Positions 1-9,147 of a DNA stretch of 64,000 nt are shown here, piece by piece. Position numbers and translations under genes: made by a program. Positions within the stretch are counted from its first letter, which is position 1; every line of letters begins with the position of its first letter. Source of the stretch: Pseudomonas sp. ANT_H4 (GTDB lineage Bacteria > Pseudomonadota > Gammaproteobacteria > Pseudomonadales > Pseudomonadaceae); assembly GCF_008369295.1 (NCBI RefSeq), contig NZ_VOBG01000001.1, positions 434,001 through 498,000 on the forward strand. Direction: 5' to 3'. Below the pieces are notes generated by a model. The model ran no database searches. It was not told where the DNA came from and saw only the letters and a program-made list of their open reading frames with translations.

Positions 1-541
1 GTTGTTGCTGGCCGCCGGACAGGCCCAGGGCCGATTCGTGCAGGCGGTCCTTGACTTCATCCCACAGCGCCGCGCCCTTGAGGGCCCATTCCACGGCTTC
101 ATCGAGGATGCGTTTCTTGTTGATGCCCTGGATGCGCAGGCCGTAGACCACGTTTTCGTAGATGGTCTTGGGGAACGGGTTGGGCTTCTGGAACACCATG
201 CCCACCCGGCGACGCAACTCGGCCACGTCTTCGCCCTTGCGGTAGATGTTGGTGCCGTAGAGGTTGATCGCGCCTTCCACGCGGCAGCCGTCCACCAGAT
301 CGTTCATCCGGTTGAAGGTACGCAGCAATGTCGACTTACCGCAGCCGGACGGGCCGATAAAGGCAGTCACGCGCTGCTTGGGGATGTTCATGCTGACGTC
401 GAACAGCGCCTGCTTGTCGCCGTAGTACAGGCTCAGGCCCGGGACTTCGATGGCCACGGTTTCCTGGGCGAGGCTCAGGCTCTGCTTGTCGCGACCCAGG
501 GCTGACATGTTGATGCCGTGGGAATGGGTTTCGTGTTGCAT
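1..541 (-). CDS. pstB: Phosphate ABC transporter ATP-binding protein PstB (partial, 3' end outside window)
   Basis: Cytoplasmic ATPase of the high-affinity phosphate importer PstSCAB. The first 180 codons are present; the gene runs off the left edge. Visible are Walker [10 protein letters not shown] (residues 63-71), a Q-loop region FQKPNPFP near residue 117, and the ABC signature LSGGQQ just before the edge. The chosen ATG at 541 follows a purine-rich AGGGAG and gives the N-terminus [13 protein letters not shown]. It follows pstA after about 90 bp in the same direction, the normal pst order. The Walker B and switch histidine lie outside the window. Assignment is firm because of the ABC motifs and the adjacent pstA, pstC and pstS. 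Confidence 0.97.
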   Translation of the reverse strand, partial: MQHETHSHGINMSALGRDKQSLSLAQETVAIEVPGLSLYYGDKQALFDVSMNIPKQRVTAFIGPSGCGKSTLLRTFNRMNDLVDGCRVEGAINLYGTNIYRKGEDVAELRRRVGMVFQKPNPFPKTIYENVVYGLRIQGINKKRILDEAVEWALKGAALWDEVKDRLHESALGLSGGQQQ

Positions 542-632
542 GGGATGCTCCCTGTGCTACCAATTCGTTTCGTTGATCCGCTGGGTCAGCGGCTTACTTG
601 ATTCAGTGTCTGGTGCCGTCTCCTGTGGGAGC

Positions 633-2303
633 TTAACTATCCAGCGCTTTGTATTTTTCGCGCAGGTGGTTACGCATCCACACCGCCGACAGGTTGAGCG
701 TGGCGATCACCATTACCAGCAGCAGCGCGGTGGCGTACACCAGCGGCCGTGCGGCTTCGACGTTGGGGCTCTGGAAGCCGACATCGTAAATATGGAAGCC
801 CAAGTGCATGATCTTCTGGTCCAGGTGCAGGTACGGATAGTTACCGTCCAGCGGCAACGACGGTGCCAGTTTCACCACACCCACCAGCATCAGCGGCGCT
901 ACTTCGCCAGCGGCGCGGGCCACAGCGAGGATCATGCCGGTCATCATCGCCGGGCTGGCCATCGGCAGGACGATCTTCCACAGCGTTTCCGCCTTGGTCG
1001 CGCCCAATGCCAGGGAGCCTTCACGCACGGTGCGGGGAATCCGCGCCAGGCCTTCTTCAGTCGCCACGATCACCACCGGCACTGCCAGCAGCGCCAGGGT
1101 CAGGGACGCCCAGAGCAGGCCCGGCGTACCAAAGGTCGGCGCCGGCAGGGCTTCGGCGAAGAACAGCCGGTCCACCGAACCGCCCAGCACGTAGACGAAG
1201 AAGCCCAGGCCGAACACACCGTAGACAATTGCCGGTACACCGGCCAGGTTGTTCACCGCGATACGGATAATCCGTGTCAAGGTGTTCTGCTTGGCGTACT
1301 CACGCAAGTAAACCGCCGCCAGCACACCGAACGGCGTCACGATAATCGCCATGATCAAGGTCATCATCACGGTGCCGAAGATCGCCGGGAAGATCCCGCC
1401 TTCGGTGTTGGCTTCCCGTGGGTCGTCGCTGAGGAACTCCCAGATCTTGCTGAAGTAAAAACCGACCTTGGTCATGTAGCCCATGGCGTTCGGCTGGTAA
1501 GCGTGAACCACTTTGCCGATGCCGATTTCCACTTCTTTGCCATTGGCATCACGGGCGGTCAGGGCGTCGCGGTTGAACTGGGTGTGCAACTCGTCCAGGC
1601 GCGCTTCGATATCCTTGTAACGGGCATTCAATTCAGCGCGATCGGCATCCATGTCGGCCTGGGCGGCGGCGTCGAGCTTGCCTTCCATTTCCAGCTTGCG
1701 ACCGTGCAAACGGATGCGTTCCAGACCGGCGTTGATCGCCCCGATGTCCGACTTCTCAAGACTCTTGAGGTCGGCGGCGAGCTTGTTGACCCGGCCCACG
1801 CGGGCTTGCAGTTCCGGCCAGGCCGCCGCGCCTTCGGCGATGACCTTACCGTCCTGTTTGACGTTGACCAGGGTGCCGTAGAAATTGCCCCACTCGCGAC
1901 GCTCGATAGCCATCAACTCGACCGGCGTGGTCTGGTTGGTCAGCCACTCACCGACGATCCAGGTGAAGTCATTGCCGTTCAAGTCGCGGTTACCGACCTT
2001 GATCAGCTCGCGGGTCATGAATTCAGGACCTTGGTCCGGCACCGGTAAACCGGCGCTTTTCAGGCGTTCGCGGGGCACTTGTTCTTTCTGCACCACTTCG
2101 CCGATGACCATATGGTTAGCCTGGCCCGGTACGTCGTAGCTGGCCTGGATCAGGTCAGCCGGCCAGAAGTGGCCCAAACCACGCACGGCGATTACAGCCA
2201 GCAAACCGATGGTCATGATGACCGCGATGGACACCGCGCCACCGCTGATCCAGACGCCAGGGGCGCCGCTCTTGAACCATCCATTCAGGGAGTTCTGTTT
2301 CAC
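633..2303 (-). CDS. pstA: Phosphate ABC transporter permease PstA, long form
   Basis: Inner-membrane permease subunit of the phosphate importer. It has 556 aa, while enteric PstA has about 300. An N-terminal membrane segment (about residues 20-45) is followed by a soluble, presumably periplasmic, region of about 240 residues. That region includes a charged stretch (about 185-250) with coiled-coil character. The classical permease domain occupies the C-terminal half. The EAA-type loop that contacts PstB is visible as EGSLALGATKAETLWKIVLP. It lies 15 bp downstream of pstC and 90 bp upstream of pstB, so one transcript is likely. Long PstA and PstC proteins are usual in Pseudomonas; the role of the extra domain is not evident from sequence. 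Confidence 0.96.
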   Translation of the reverse strand: MKQNSLNGWFKSGAPGVWISGGAVSIAVIMTIGLLAVIAVRGLGHFWPADLIQASYDVPGQANHMVIGEVVQKEQVPRERLKSAGLPVPDQGPEFMTRELIKVGNRDLNGNDFTWIVGEWLTNQTTPVELMAIERREWGNFYGTLVNVKQDGKVIAEGAAAWPELQARVGRVNKLAADLKSLEKSDIGAINAGLERIRLHGRKLEMEGKLDAAAQADMDADRAELNARYKDIEARLDELHTQFNRDALTARDANGKEVEIGIGKVVHAYQPNAMGYMTKVGFYFSKIWEFLSDDPREANTEGGIFPAIFGTVMMTLIMAIIVTPFGVLAAVYLREYAKQNTLTRIIRIAVNNLAGVPAIVYGVFGLGFFVYVLGGSVDRLFFAEALPAPTFGTPGLLWASLTLALLAVPVVIVATEEGLARIPRTVREGSLALGATKAETLWKIVLPMASPAMMTGMILAVARAAGEVAPLMLVGVVKLAPSLPLDGNYPYLHLDQKIMHLGFHIYDVGFQSPNVEAARPLVYATALLLVMVIATLNLSAVWMRNHLREKYKALDS

Positions 2304-2318
2304 AGACTTCTACCTTTC

Positions 2319-4610
2319 TTAAAGCGACGAGTATTTCTTGCGCAGACGCTGACGGATCAGCTCGGCGAGGGTGTTCATGACGAAAGTAAACAGCAGCAGC
2401 ACCATCGCCGAGAGGAACAGCACGCGGTAATGGCTACCGCCAACTTCCGACTCAGGCATCTCCACCGCCACGTTGGCCGCCAGGGTGCGCAGGCCTTCGA
2501 ACAGGTTCATTTCCATGATCGGCGTGTTGCCGGTGGCCATCAGCACGATCATGGTTTCACCTACTGCGCGGCCCATGCCGATCATCAGTGCCGAGAAAAT
2601 CCCAGGGCTGGCGGTGAGAATCACCACGCGAGTCATGGTCTGCCACGGCGTGGCACCCAAGGCCAGGGAGCCTAGGGTCAAACCGCGGGGCACGCTGAAT
2701 ACGGCGTCTTCGGCGATGGAGTAGATGTTCGGGATCACCGCGAAACCCATGGCCAGGCCCACTACCAGGGCGTTGCGCTGGTCGTAGGTGATGCCCAGGT
2801 CGTGGGAGATCCACATGCGCATGTCGCCGCCGAAGAACCAGGTTTCCATGTACGGGCTCATGTACAGCGAGAGCCAGCCAATAAACAGGATCACCGGGAT
2901 CAACATCGCACTTTCCCAGCCATCCGGGACTCGTAGACGGATCGACTCAGGCAGGCGGCTGAAGGTAAAACCAGCCACCAGGATGCCAATCGGCATAAGC
3001 ATCAGCAGGCTGAAAATCCCCGGCAGGTGCCCTTCGACATACGGAGCAAGGAACAGGCCGGCGAAGAAACCGAGGATCACCGTCGGCATCGCTTCCATCA
3101 ACTCGATCACCGGCTTGACCTTGCGGCGCAGGCTCGGCGCCATGAAGTAGGCAGTGTAGATGGCGGCAGCGATGGCCAAGGGCGCGGCCAGCAGCATGGC
3201 GTAGAACGCAGCCTTGAGCGTACCGAAGGTCAGTGGCGCCAGGCTCATCTTGGGTTCGAAATCGGTGTTGGCGGCGGTCGATTGCCAGACGTATTTAGGC
3301 TCGTCGTAGTTTTCGTACCAAACCTTGCTCCACAACGCGCTCCAGGAAACTTCCGGGTGCGGGTTGTCCAGCAGCAACGGCTGCAGCTTACCGCCCGCTT
3401 CAACGATGATGCGGTTGGACCGTGGCGACATGCCGAAAATGCCTTGACCTTCCACGACCGGGTCCACCAGCAAGGTGCGGTGGGCGGTGCTGTGGAACAC
3501 GCCAAGCTTGCCGGAGGCGTCGAGGGCAACGAAGCCCTTGCGACGTTCTTCAGCGGTAATTTCAACGATCGGCGTGGTGCCCATCTGGAAGGTGCGGATT
3601 TGCTTGAGGCGTTGCTCGCCGTCCGGGTCGCGGGCCATGAACCACTGGGCCAGGCCACCCTTGGAGGTACCGATGATCAGCGAGATGCCACCTACCAGTT
3701 GAGTACTGGCCGTCACTTCGCTTGCACCGTCTTCCAACAGTTTGTAGCGACCGTTGAGGCTCTTGTCCCGCAGACTGAACACATCGGCCAGGGCGCGACC
3801 GTTGATCACGTACAGCCACTGCTGGCGCGGGTCGACGAAGATGGCTTTCACCGGCTCGGTCATTTGCGGCAGCTCGATGCGCTTCTGCTCGCTGGTGACT
3901 TCGCCGGTCATCATGTTTTCTTCGCGGCTCAGGGACAACACGTTCAGGAAGGCACCGGCGGAACCGGCCACCACCAGCGAGGTGTCGGTGGCGTTGAGGG
4001 CAACGTGCTCCAACGGGCGACCCAGCTCGTCGAGGACGATCGGCGCTTCACCGTAAGGGTATTCGATGGCAGGCGAGATGGTCTTCTTGCCGTCCGGGTA
4101 GGTCACCTTGTAAGTGTGGCGGAACACCAGAGACTGGCCGTTGGACAGGCCGAGGATCACCAGCGGGCTGCCCGGCTGGTCTTCAGCAAAGGAGACGACG
4201 CTGGCACCGGCCGGCAGCGGCAGATTGACCCGCGTCAACTCGACACCGCTGTCGACACTGAAGAACAGCGCCTGGCCCTTGTCGGAAATCCGCATGGCGA
4301 CCTGGTTCTGCTCTTCCAGGGAGATCATCAGCGGCTTGCCGGCGTCCTGTATCCAGGCAGGCGTCAGGGCATCTTCCTTGGTCAGGCTGGCACCCTGGAA
4401 CAGTGGCGCAACCACATAGGCGAGGAAGAAGAAGATCAAGGTGATCGCGCCCAGAACGGCGAGGCCGCCGATCAGGACGTACCAACGGGTCAGGCGATCC
4501 TTGAGCGCGCGAATGCGGCGCTTGCGTTGCAGCTCAGGCGTATTGAAGTCAATGCGCTTGGGAGGAGAAGTCGTCGTCATGGTGGAATTGGCCAGATCAT
4601 TCATGCGCAC
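2319..4610 (-). CDS. pstC: Phosphate ABC transporter permease PstC, long form
   Basis: Second membrane permease of the phosphate importer, 763 aa against about 320 in E. coli. After a charged N-terminus there is one membrane segment (about residues 45-70). Next comes a soluble region of roughly 350 residues with beta-propeller-like repeats (short strands, many Gly/Asp turns). The permease domain starts near residue 460 and carries the EAA-type motif around RGLTLGSLALGATPWQTM. The alternative ATG three codons inside (MNDL) is equally possible as the start. A Pho-type repeat lies 17-34 bp upstream. The gene is separated from pstS by a strong hairpin, which probably sets the ratio of binding protein to permease. 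Confidence 0.95.
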   Translation of the reverse strand: MRMNDLANSTMTTTSPPKRIDFNTPELQRKRRIRALKDRLTRWYVLIGGLAVLGAITLIFFFLAYVVAPLFQGASLTKEDALTPAWIQDAGKPLMISLEEQNQVAMRISDKGQALFFSVDSGVELTRVNLPLPAGASVVSFAEDQPGSPLVILGLSNGQSLVFRHTYKVTYPDGKKTISPAIEYPYGEAPIVLDELGRPLEHVALNATDTSLVVAGSAGAFLNVLSLSREENMMTGEVTSEQKRIELPQMTEPVKAIFVDPRQQWLYVINGRALADVFSLRDKSLNGRYKLLEDGASEVTASTQLVGGISLIIGTSKGGLAQWFMARDPDGEQRLKQIRTFQMGTTPIVEITAEERRKGFVALDASGKLGVFHSTAHRTLLVDPVVEGQGIFGMSPRSNRIIVEAGGKLQPLLLDNPHPEVSWSALWSKVWYENYDEPKYVWQSTAANTDFEPKMSLAPLTFGTLKAAFYAMLLAAPLAIAAAIYTAYFMAPSLRRKVKPVIELMEAMPTVILGFFAGLFLAPYVEGHLPGIFSLLMLMPIGILVAGFTFSRLPESIRLRVPDGWESAMLIPVILFIGWLSLYMSPYMETWFFGGDMRMWISHDLGITYDQRNALVVGLAMGFAVIPNIYSIAEDAVFSVPRGLTLGSLALGATPWQTMTRVVILTASPGIFSALMIGMGRAVGETMIVLMATGNTPIMEMNLFEGLRTLAANVAVEMPESEVGGSHYRVLFLSAMVLLLFTFVMNTLAELIRQRLRKKYSSL

Positions 4611-4626
4611 ACCCTAGCGATTCTGT

Positions 4627-4644
4627 ATGACAGAAAGATGACAA
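4627..4644 (-). promoter_or_regulatory. Candidate Pho box upstream of pstC
   Basis: Read on the minus strand the site is TTGTCATCTTTCTGTCAT, two TGTCAT repeats spaced 11 bp. It matches 12 of 16 defined positions of the PhoB consensus CTGTCAT-N4-CTGTCAC. It lies only 17 bp upstream of the pstC start, so a promoter using it would give a very short leader. It may instead be a secondary PhoB site inside the pstS-pstC gap. Confidence 0.55.
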
Positions 4645-4691
4645 TGCAGTGACGCAAGAAATCCGCCGCGTAGCAGGGCTGGCAGCGGACC

Positions 4692-4766
4692 GAAAAATTG
4701 GAGGCGGGGTCCAGGTCTTACAGACCCCGCCCGGGCCTTGAGCCGAGACATCGTCCAGGCTCAAGG
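4692..4766 (-). terminator. Two hairpins between pstS and pstC (attenuator or partial terminator)
   Basis: Reading with pstS, the first hairpin pairs CCTTGAGCC with GGCTCAAGG (arms 4736-4744 and 4758-4766). The second pairs GGCGGGGTC with GACCCCGCC (arms 4703-4711 and 4723-4731). It is followed on the transcript by a short U run (A run at 4693-4697 on plus). This looks like an intrinsic terminator or RNA-stabilising structure that lets PstS be made in excess over the permeases. Confidence 0.7.
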
Positions 4767-4782
4767 CAGTTTTACTGGAGGC

Positions 4783-5772
4783 TTATTGGCCGCCTTCTGT
4801 CAGACCCAGGTCAGCCAGTGCCTTGGCGGCAACTTTGGCTGGCAGTGGGATATAGCCGTCTTTCACCACAACTTCCTGGCCCTGTTTGGACAGAACCAGC
4901 TTCACGAACTCAGCTTCCAGCGGGGCCAGAGGCTTGTTCGGGGCTTTGTTGACGTAAACGTAGAGGAAACGCGACAGCGGGTAGCTGCCGTTCAGGGCGT
5001 TTTCTTCGGTGTCTTCGACAAACTTATCGCTGCCTTTCTTGGCCAGGGCCACGGTCTTCACGCTGGCGGTCTTGTAGCCGATGCCCGAGTAACCGATGCC
5101 GTTCAGCGAAGAGCTGATGGACTGCACGACCGAAGCCGAGCCTGGTTGTTCGTTGACGTTTGGCTTGTAGTCACCTTTACACAGGGCTTCTTCCTTGAAG
5201 TAGCCGTAGGTGCCGGATACCGAGTTACGACCGAACAGTTGCACTGGCTTGTTGGCCAGGTCACCGGTCACGCCCAGGTCGCCCCAGGTTTTAACGTCAG
5301 CTTTGGCGCCGCACAGACGAGTCGCGGAGAAGACTGCGTCGACTTGCTCCATGGTCAGGTGCTGGATCGGGTTGTCCTTGTGCACGAACACAGCCAGGGC
5401 ATCCACAGCCACCGGGATAGCGGTTGGCTTGTAACCGTGCTTCTGTTCGAAGGCCTGCAGCTCGTTGTCCTTCATCTTGCGGCTCATCGGGCCCAGGTTA
5501 GCGGTGCCTTCAGTCAGCGCCGGTGGCGCTGTGGACGACCCAGCGGCTTGAATCTGGATGTTGACGTTCGGGTATTCCTTTTTATAGGACTCGGCCCACA
5601 GGGTCATCAGGTTAGCCAGGGTATCGGAACCAACGCTGGACAAGTTGCCCGACACACCAGTGGTCTTGGTGTAGGACTTGATTGCAGGGTCAACACCAGC
5701 GGCCACCGCGTGGGCAGTCGCAACGCCAGCAGCGACAAAAGTCATTGCCGCCATCAAACGCTTCAGTTTCAT
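4783..5772 (-). CDS. pstS: Phosphate-binding periplasmic protein PstS
   Basis: Periplasmic receptor that delivers inorganic phosphate to PstCAB. The 329-aa product has a Sec signal peptide (residues 1 to about 24, ending in an alanine-rich stretch). Phosphate-loop motifs typical of PstS are visible: GSDTL near residue 48, [10 protein letters not shown] near 77, and [12 protein letters not shown] near 185. It is first in the pst operon and preceded by a good PhoB box. The length is normal for the Pseudomonas family of about 320-330 aa. Confidence 0.96.
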   Translation of the reverse strand: MKLKRLMAAMTFVAAGVATAHAVAAGVDPAIKSYTKTTGVSGNLSSVGSDTLANLMTLWAESYKKEYPNVNIQIQAAGSSTAPPALTEGTANLGPMSRKMKDNELQAFEQKHGYKPTAIPVAVDALAVFVHKDNPIQHLTMEQVDAVFSATRLCGAKADVKTWGDLGVTGDLANKPVQLFGRNSVSGTYGYFKEEALCKGDYKPNVNEQPGSASVVQSISSSLNGIGYSGIGYKTASVKTVALAKKGSDKFVEDTEENALNGSYPLSRFLYVYVNKAPNKPLAPLEAEFVKLVLSKQGQEVVVKDGYIPLPAKVAAKALADLGLTEGGQ

Positions 5773-5850
5773 GCCTTACTCCTAGCAGATAGGGATAGTT
5801 GGATCGGGGCCAAGTATCGGCAGGCCGTGTGAACACTCTATGTCTGTAAT

Positions 5851-5868
5851 GTGACAATTAGATGAAAG
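5851..5868 (-). promoter_or_regulatory. Pho box upstream of pstS
   Basis: On the minus strand the site reads CTTTCATCTAATTGTCAC, matching 13 of 16 defined positions of the PhoB consensus CTGTCATANANCTGTCAC. It sits about 80 bp upstream of the pstS ATG, the expected distance for a PhoB-activated promoter. Phosphate starvation should therefore induce the operon through PhoBR. Confidence 0.8.
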
Positions 5869-5915
5869 GCCAGTATTGGACGCAAAAACTGATAGGGAAG
5901 GACGAGGCGGCTGGC

Positions 5916-5964
5916 TTTGGGGCTGCTGCGCAGCCCAACGGGGGCAAGCCCCCTCGCCACAGGG
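5916..5964. repeat. REP-like hairpin element
   Basis: Contains GGGCTGCTGCGCAGCCC-like and GGGGGCAAGCCCCC palindromes next to CTCGCCACA, the pattern of extragenic palindromes common in P. fluorescens-group genomes. It lies between pstS and the end of the MFS gene. A degenerate copy in the opposite orientation is at 33758-33810. Confidence 0.65.
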
Positions 5965-5989
5965 TTATGTAGCAGCCTTCAAGGGATGT

Positions 5990-7279
5990 TTAGCGCCCTT
6001 TTTTCCACAGGTATCCACCCACCAACATCCCCATCACACAAATGACGGCGACGTAGTAAGCCGGGCCCATCGGGCTTTCCTTCATCAGCAACGACACCGC
6101 CAACGGCGTCAGGCCGCCAAATACTGCATAGGCCACATTGTAGGAGAACGACAAACCGCTGAAGCGCACCACCGGCGGGAAGGCCTTGACCATCACGTAA
6201 GGCACCACGCCGACCACGCCGACAAACAGGCCGGTCAGGGTGTACAGCGGGAACAGCCAGTCCGGGTGATTAAGCAGGCTGTGGTAGAGGGTCCAGGACG
6301 TTGCCAGCAACAGTGCGCAACCGGCGATCAGCACGCGGCCGGCACCAAAACGGTCCGCCAGAGCGCCAGAGAGGATGCAGCCCAGGCTCAGGGTGACGAT
6401 CGCCAGGCTGTTGGCTTGCAGCGATACGGTCGGGCTGAAGTGGTAGATGGTCTGCAGCACGGTTGGCGTCATCAGGATCACCACGACGATGCCGGCGGAC
6501 AGCAGCCAGGTCAGCAGCATCGACAGCACGATAGCGCCACGGTGGTCACGCAACACGGCGCGCAACGGTAATTCAGCCGCCAATGTCTTGCGTTGCTGCA
6601 TTTCGGCGAAGATCGGTGTTTCGTGCAGCCAGCGACGCAGGTACACCGAGAACAGGCCGAACACACCGCCCAGCAGGAACGGGATCCGCCAGGCGTAATC
6701 GGAGACTTGCTCCGGGGTGTAGAGGGTGTTGATCGCGGTGGCCACCAGGGAGCCCAAGAGGATGCCGGCGGTCAGGCCACTGGTCAGGGTGCCGCAGGCA
6801 TAACCGATATGCCGTGGCGGGACGTGTTCGGAGACGAACACCCACGCACCCGGCACTTCACCGCCAATCGCCGCGCCCTGGATGACTCGCATCAGCAGCA
6901 ACAGAACGGGGGCCCACAGGCCGATCTGCGCATAGGTCGGCAGCAGGCCCATGATCAGAGTGGGTACGGCCATCATGAAAATGCTCAGGGTGAACATCTT
7001 CTTGCGACCCAGCAGGTCGCCGAAGTGGGCCATGATGATGCCGCCCAACGGCCGCGCCAGGTAACCGGCGGCGAAGATGCCGAAGGTCTGCATCAGGCGC
7101 AGCCATTCGGGCATGTCTGGCGGGAAAAACAGTTTCCCGACCACGGTGGCGAAAAACACGAAGATGATGAAGTCGTAAAACTCCAGCGCCCCGCCCAAGG
7201 CAGACAGCGACAGGGTTTTGTAGTCGTTGCGGGTCAGCGGGCGCGACGTTGGCGCACTGCTTGCGGGCACGGAGGACAT
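5990..7279 (-). CDS. MFS transporter, metabolite:H+ symporter type
   Basis: A 429-aa inner-membrane protein of about 12 membrane segments. The sequence GALEFYDFIIFVFFATVVG early on and the loop HFGDLLGRKKMF are typical of the metabolite:H+ symporter group, which takes up organic acids such as citrate, alpha-ketoglutarate, proline or betaine. The substrate cannot be read from sequence. The start MSSVPASS at 7279 is preferred over an upstream in-frame start at 7357 because the extra 26 residues look non-coding. The gene stands alone on the minus strand after the pst operon. Confidence 0.85.
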   Translation of the reverse strand: MSSVPASSAPTSRPLTRNDYKTLSLSALGGALEFYDFIIFVFFATVVGKLFFPPDMPEWLRLMQTFGIFAAGYLARPLGGIIMAHFGDLLGRKKMFTLSIFMMAVPTLIMGLLPTYAQIGLWAPVLLLLMRVIQGAAIGGEVPGAWVFVSEHVPPRHIGYACGTLTSGLTAGILLGSLVATAINTLYTPEQVSDYAWRIPFLLGGVFGLFSVYLRRWLHETPIFAEMQQRKTLAAELPLRAVLRDHRGAIVLSMLLTWLLSAGIVVVILMTPTVLQTIYHFSPTVSLQANSLAIVTLSLGCILSGALADRFGAGRVLIAGCALLLATSWTLYHSLLNHPDWLFPLYTLTGLFVGVVGVVPYVMVKAFPPVVRFSGLSFSYNVAYAVFGGLTPLAVSLLMKESPMGPAYYVAVICVMGMLVGGYLWKKGR

Positions 7280-7760
7280 GGCAAGGCTTCTCTTATTAGT
7301 CAGAACGGCAAGCCCGGTAACGCTGGCTGAGCCAGGGCGGGTTCGGCAAGATAGCAAATCGCTTGAAAAAGCACAGCGCTGACCCGTTCAACCATTCAAA
7401 TGTCCGAAATAATCCCGCGCCGGTGTCGTTTTCGCCGGTGGCAGGAAAAGAGTACGAGCACAGTTGCCGTAAAAAGCCCCATTACAGCTGCTATTTGCCG
7501 ACCAAATGAGCCCCTGGAGGTCGTCGTGGCGACAACGTGTCGATATACTCGGCCCTTGCAAGCGCGCAACCCGCATCCTTGAGGGGCTGCTGTGCCAAAA
7601 CGCTGTTGGGTGCCCCCAGCCGGTTTGGCAGAGTTTCCCTTTAGTACGCCTTACGAGAAACGTATCGAACGGAGTATGTTTGTGCTGAAACGTTTTTCCA
7701 ACAGTCGGCTATCCACTTGAAACACCCATAAAAGCGTCACGGGTCAGAGGCACCCCCGGC
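7280..7760. other. 481-bp stretch without a recognisable gene
   Basis: Lies between the divergent MFS and thioesterase genes. Only short, unconvincing reading frames are present. A TATACT at 7544-7549 could be a -10 element for a plus-strand transcript, but no good -35 is seen. If used, the thioesterase mRNA would have a leader of about 200 nt. No terminator, repeat or known riboswitch pattern was recognised. Confidence 0.4.
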
Positions 7761-8165
7761 ATGATCGAACTCGAACAAGAAGATCCTATCCCGCAAGGCG
7801 ATCTCGCTTTGCAAATCACCGCCCTGCCGCGTGAAACCAACGGTTTCGGCGATATCTTCGGCGGTTGGCTGGTAGCCCAAATGGACCTGGCCGGCACGGC
7901 AATGGCCAGCAAGATCGCCGGCGGACGCGTGGCGACCGTGGCAATTGATCGCATGGCTTTCCTGGTCCCGGTGGCGGTCGGCGCGCAGCTGTCCTTCTAC
8001 ACCCAGGCCCTGGAAATCGGCCGCAGCTCGATCAAGATGATGGTCGAAGTGTGGAGCGATGACCCGCTCTCCAGCGAATGGCGCAAGGTCACCGAGGCGG
8101 TATTTGTGTTTGTTGCCATTGATGGCAGCGGCCGCACTCGGTCGGTTCCGTCGCGGGCGCGTTAA
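7761..8165 (+). CDS. Acyl-CoA thioesterase, YciA-like hotdog fold
   Basis: A 134-aa single-domain hotdog protein that likely hydrolyses acyl-CoA thioesters in the cytoplasm. The family motif is visible as TNGFGDIFGGWLVAQMDLAG (about residues 27-46), corresponding to the N-x-x-G-D-x-F-G-G-W helix-start of YciA-type enzymes. The following strand, VATVAIDRMAFLVPVAVG, is also typical. Length is normal for YciA (about 130 aa). It is followed 75 bp later by the mutarotase gene; no functional link is obvious. Substrate chain length cannot be read. Confidence 0.85.
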   Translation: MIELEQEDPIPQGDLALQITALPRETNGFGDIFGGWLVAQMDLAGTAMASKIAGGRVATVAIDRMAFLVPVAVGAQLSFYTQALEIGRSSIKMMVEVWSDDPLSSEWRKVTEAVFVFVAIDGSGRTRSVPSRAR

Positions 8166-8240
8166 ACATCGCTGCGTTTTGACGGTCAATTGCCCATTGC
8201 CTGTCCTTGCCCAATCGCCTTTCATTGAGAGTGTGCGCCT

Positions 8241-9140
8241 ATGTCTATGCCCGACGTTGAAACCGTGAAACTGGATGAGCTCAATTGTTGGCGCATCCGC
8301 CACGACGGCACTGAATTGTTGGTAGCCCAACAAGGCGCGCACATCATCAGCTACCAGCGTCTGGGCGAGAAGCCGGTGATCTGGCCCAACGATGAAGCAG
8401 TATTCAAGACAGGCAAAGGCATCCGTACCGGCGTGCCGGTGTGCTGGCCGTGGTTCGGCATCTTCGACCGTAACCCGCAAAGCGTGCAGGCCATGCGTCA
8501 CAGCAACGAGCCCGCAGGGGCTCACGGCTTCGTCCGAGCGGTAGACTGGGAATTGGCAGGCATCGAAAGCGAAGGCGAGGCGCTACGAGTGGAATTCGTG
8601 CTGCCGGTGCCCGAGGGTGGTTTCCCTGGCTGGCCCCATCAGGTCGACCTGAAGATGAGCCTGCTGCTGGATGATCAACTGCATATCCGCCTGACCAGCC
8701 ATAACCGTGGCACCGACAGCGTGACCATCAGCCAGGCGTTGCACAGTTACTTCGCCGTCAGCGATGTGCGCAATGTGCAGGTCAAAGGCCTCGACGGCCT
8801 GGACTACATCGACACCACAAATGATTGGAACACCGCGAAACAGTCAGGCCTGCTGCACTTTACCGGCGAAACCGACCGCATCTACCTCGACACACCCGCG
8901 CAGTTGAATATTGTCGACCCAGACTGGCAGCGTCGCATCCAGCTGACCAGCACCGGCTCGCGCTCAACGGTGATCTGGAACCCGTGGACCGAACGGGCCA
9001 AGGCCTTCAGCGACATGGCCGACGACGGCTGGCAGCGCATGCTGTGCATCGAGACGGCGAATGTGATGGACGACGTGGCGACCTTGGCACCAGGTGAGAG
9101 CCATACCTTGGGTGTGAGCATCACCAGTATCGCCTTGTAA
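8241..9140 (+). CDS. D-hexose-6-phosphate mutarotase (YeaD family)
   Basis: A 299-aa cytoplasmic aldose-1-epimerase-fold enzyme that interconverts alpha and beta anomers of hexose-6-phosphates. Family features are the block GVPVCWPWFG (about residues 66-75), the presumed catalytic histidine in AHGFVRAVDW, and the presumed catalytic glutamate in LCIETANV near the C-terminus. The second codon pair gives MSMPDVE, so initiation at 8247 is also possible. It is convergent with the DUF3299 gene, whose stop lies 7 bp away. Confidence 0.88.
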   Translation: MSMPDVETVKLDELNCWRIRHDGTELLVAQQGAHIISYQRLGEKPVIWPNDEAVFKTGKGIRTGVPVCWPWFGIFDRNPQSVQAMRHSNEPAGAHGFVRAVDWELAGIESEGEALRVEFVLPVPEGGFPGWPHQVDLKMSLLLDDQLHIRLTSHNRGTDSVTISQALHSYFAVSDVRNVQVKGLDGLDYIDTTNDWNTAKQSGLLHFTGETDRIYLDTPAQLNIVDPDWQRRIQLTSTGSRSTVIWNPWTERAKAFSDMADDGWQRMLCIETANVMDDVATLAPGESHTLGVSITSIAL

Positions 9141-9147
9141 ATCGCGC

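Noticed and set aside
450..2048. Long plus-strand frames opposite pstA, pstC and many other genes
   Set aside because: They are low-complexity His/Gln/Arg/Gly-rich translations of the complementary strand of well-supported genes.
7670..7720. Short frame MFVLKRFSNSRLST upstream of the thioesterase gene as a leader peptide
   Set aside because: Only 14 codons, no clear ribosome site and no regulatory hairpin around it.
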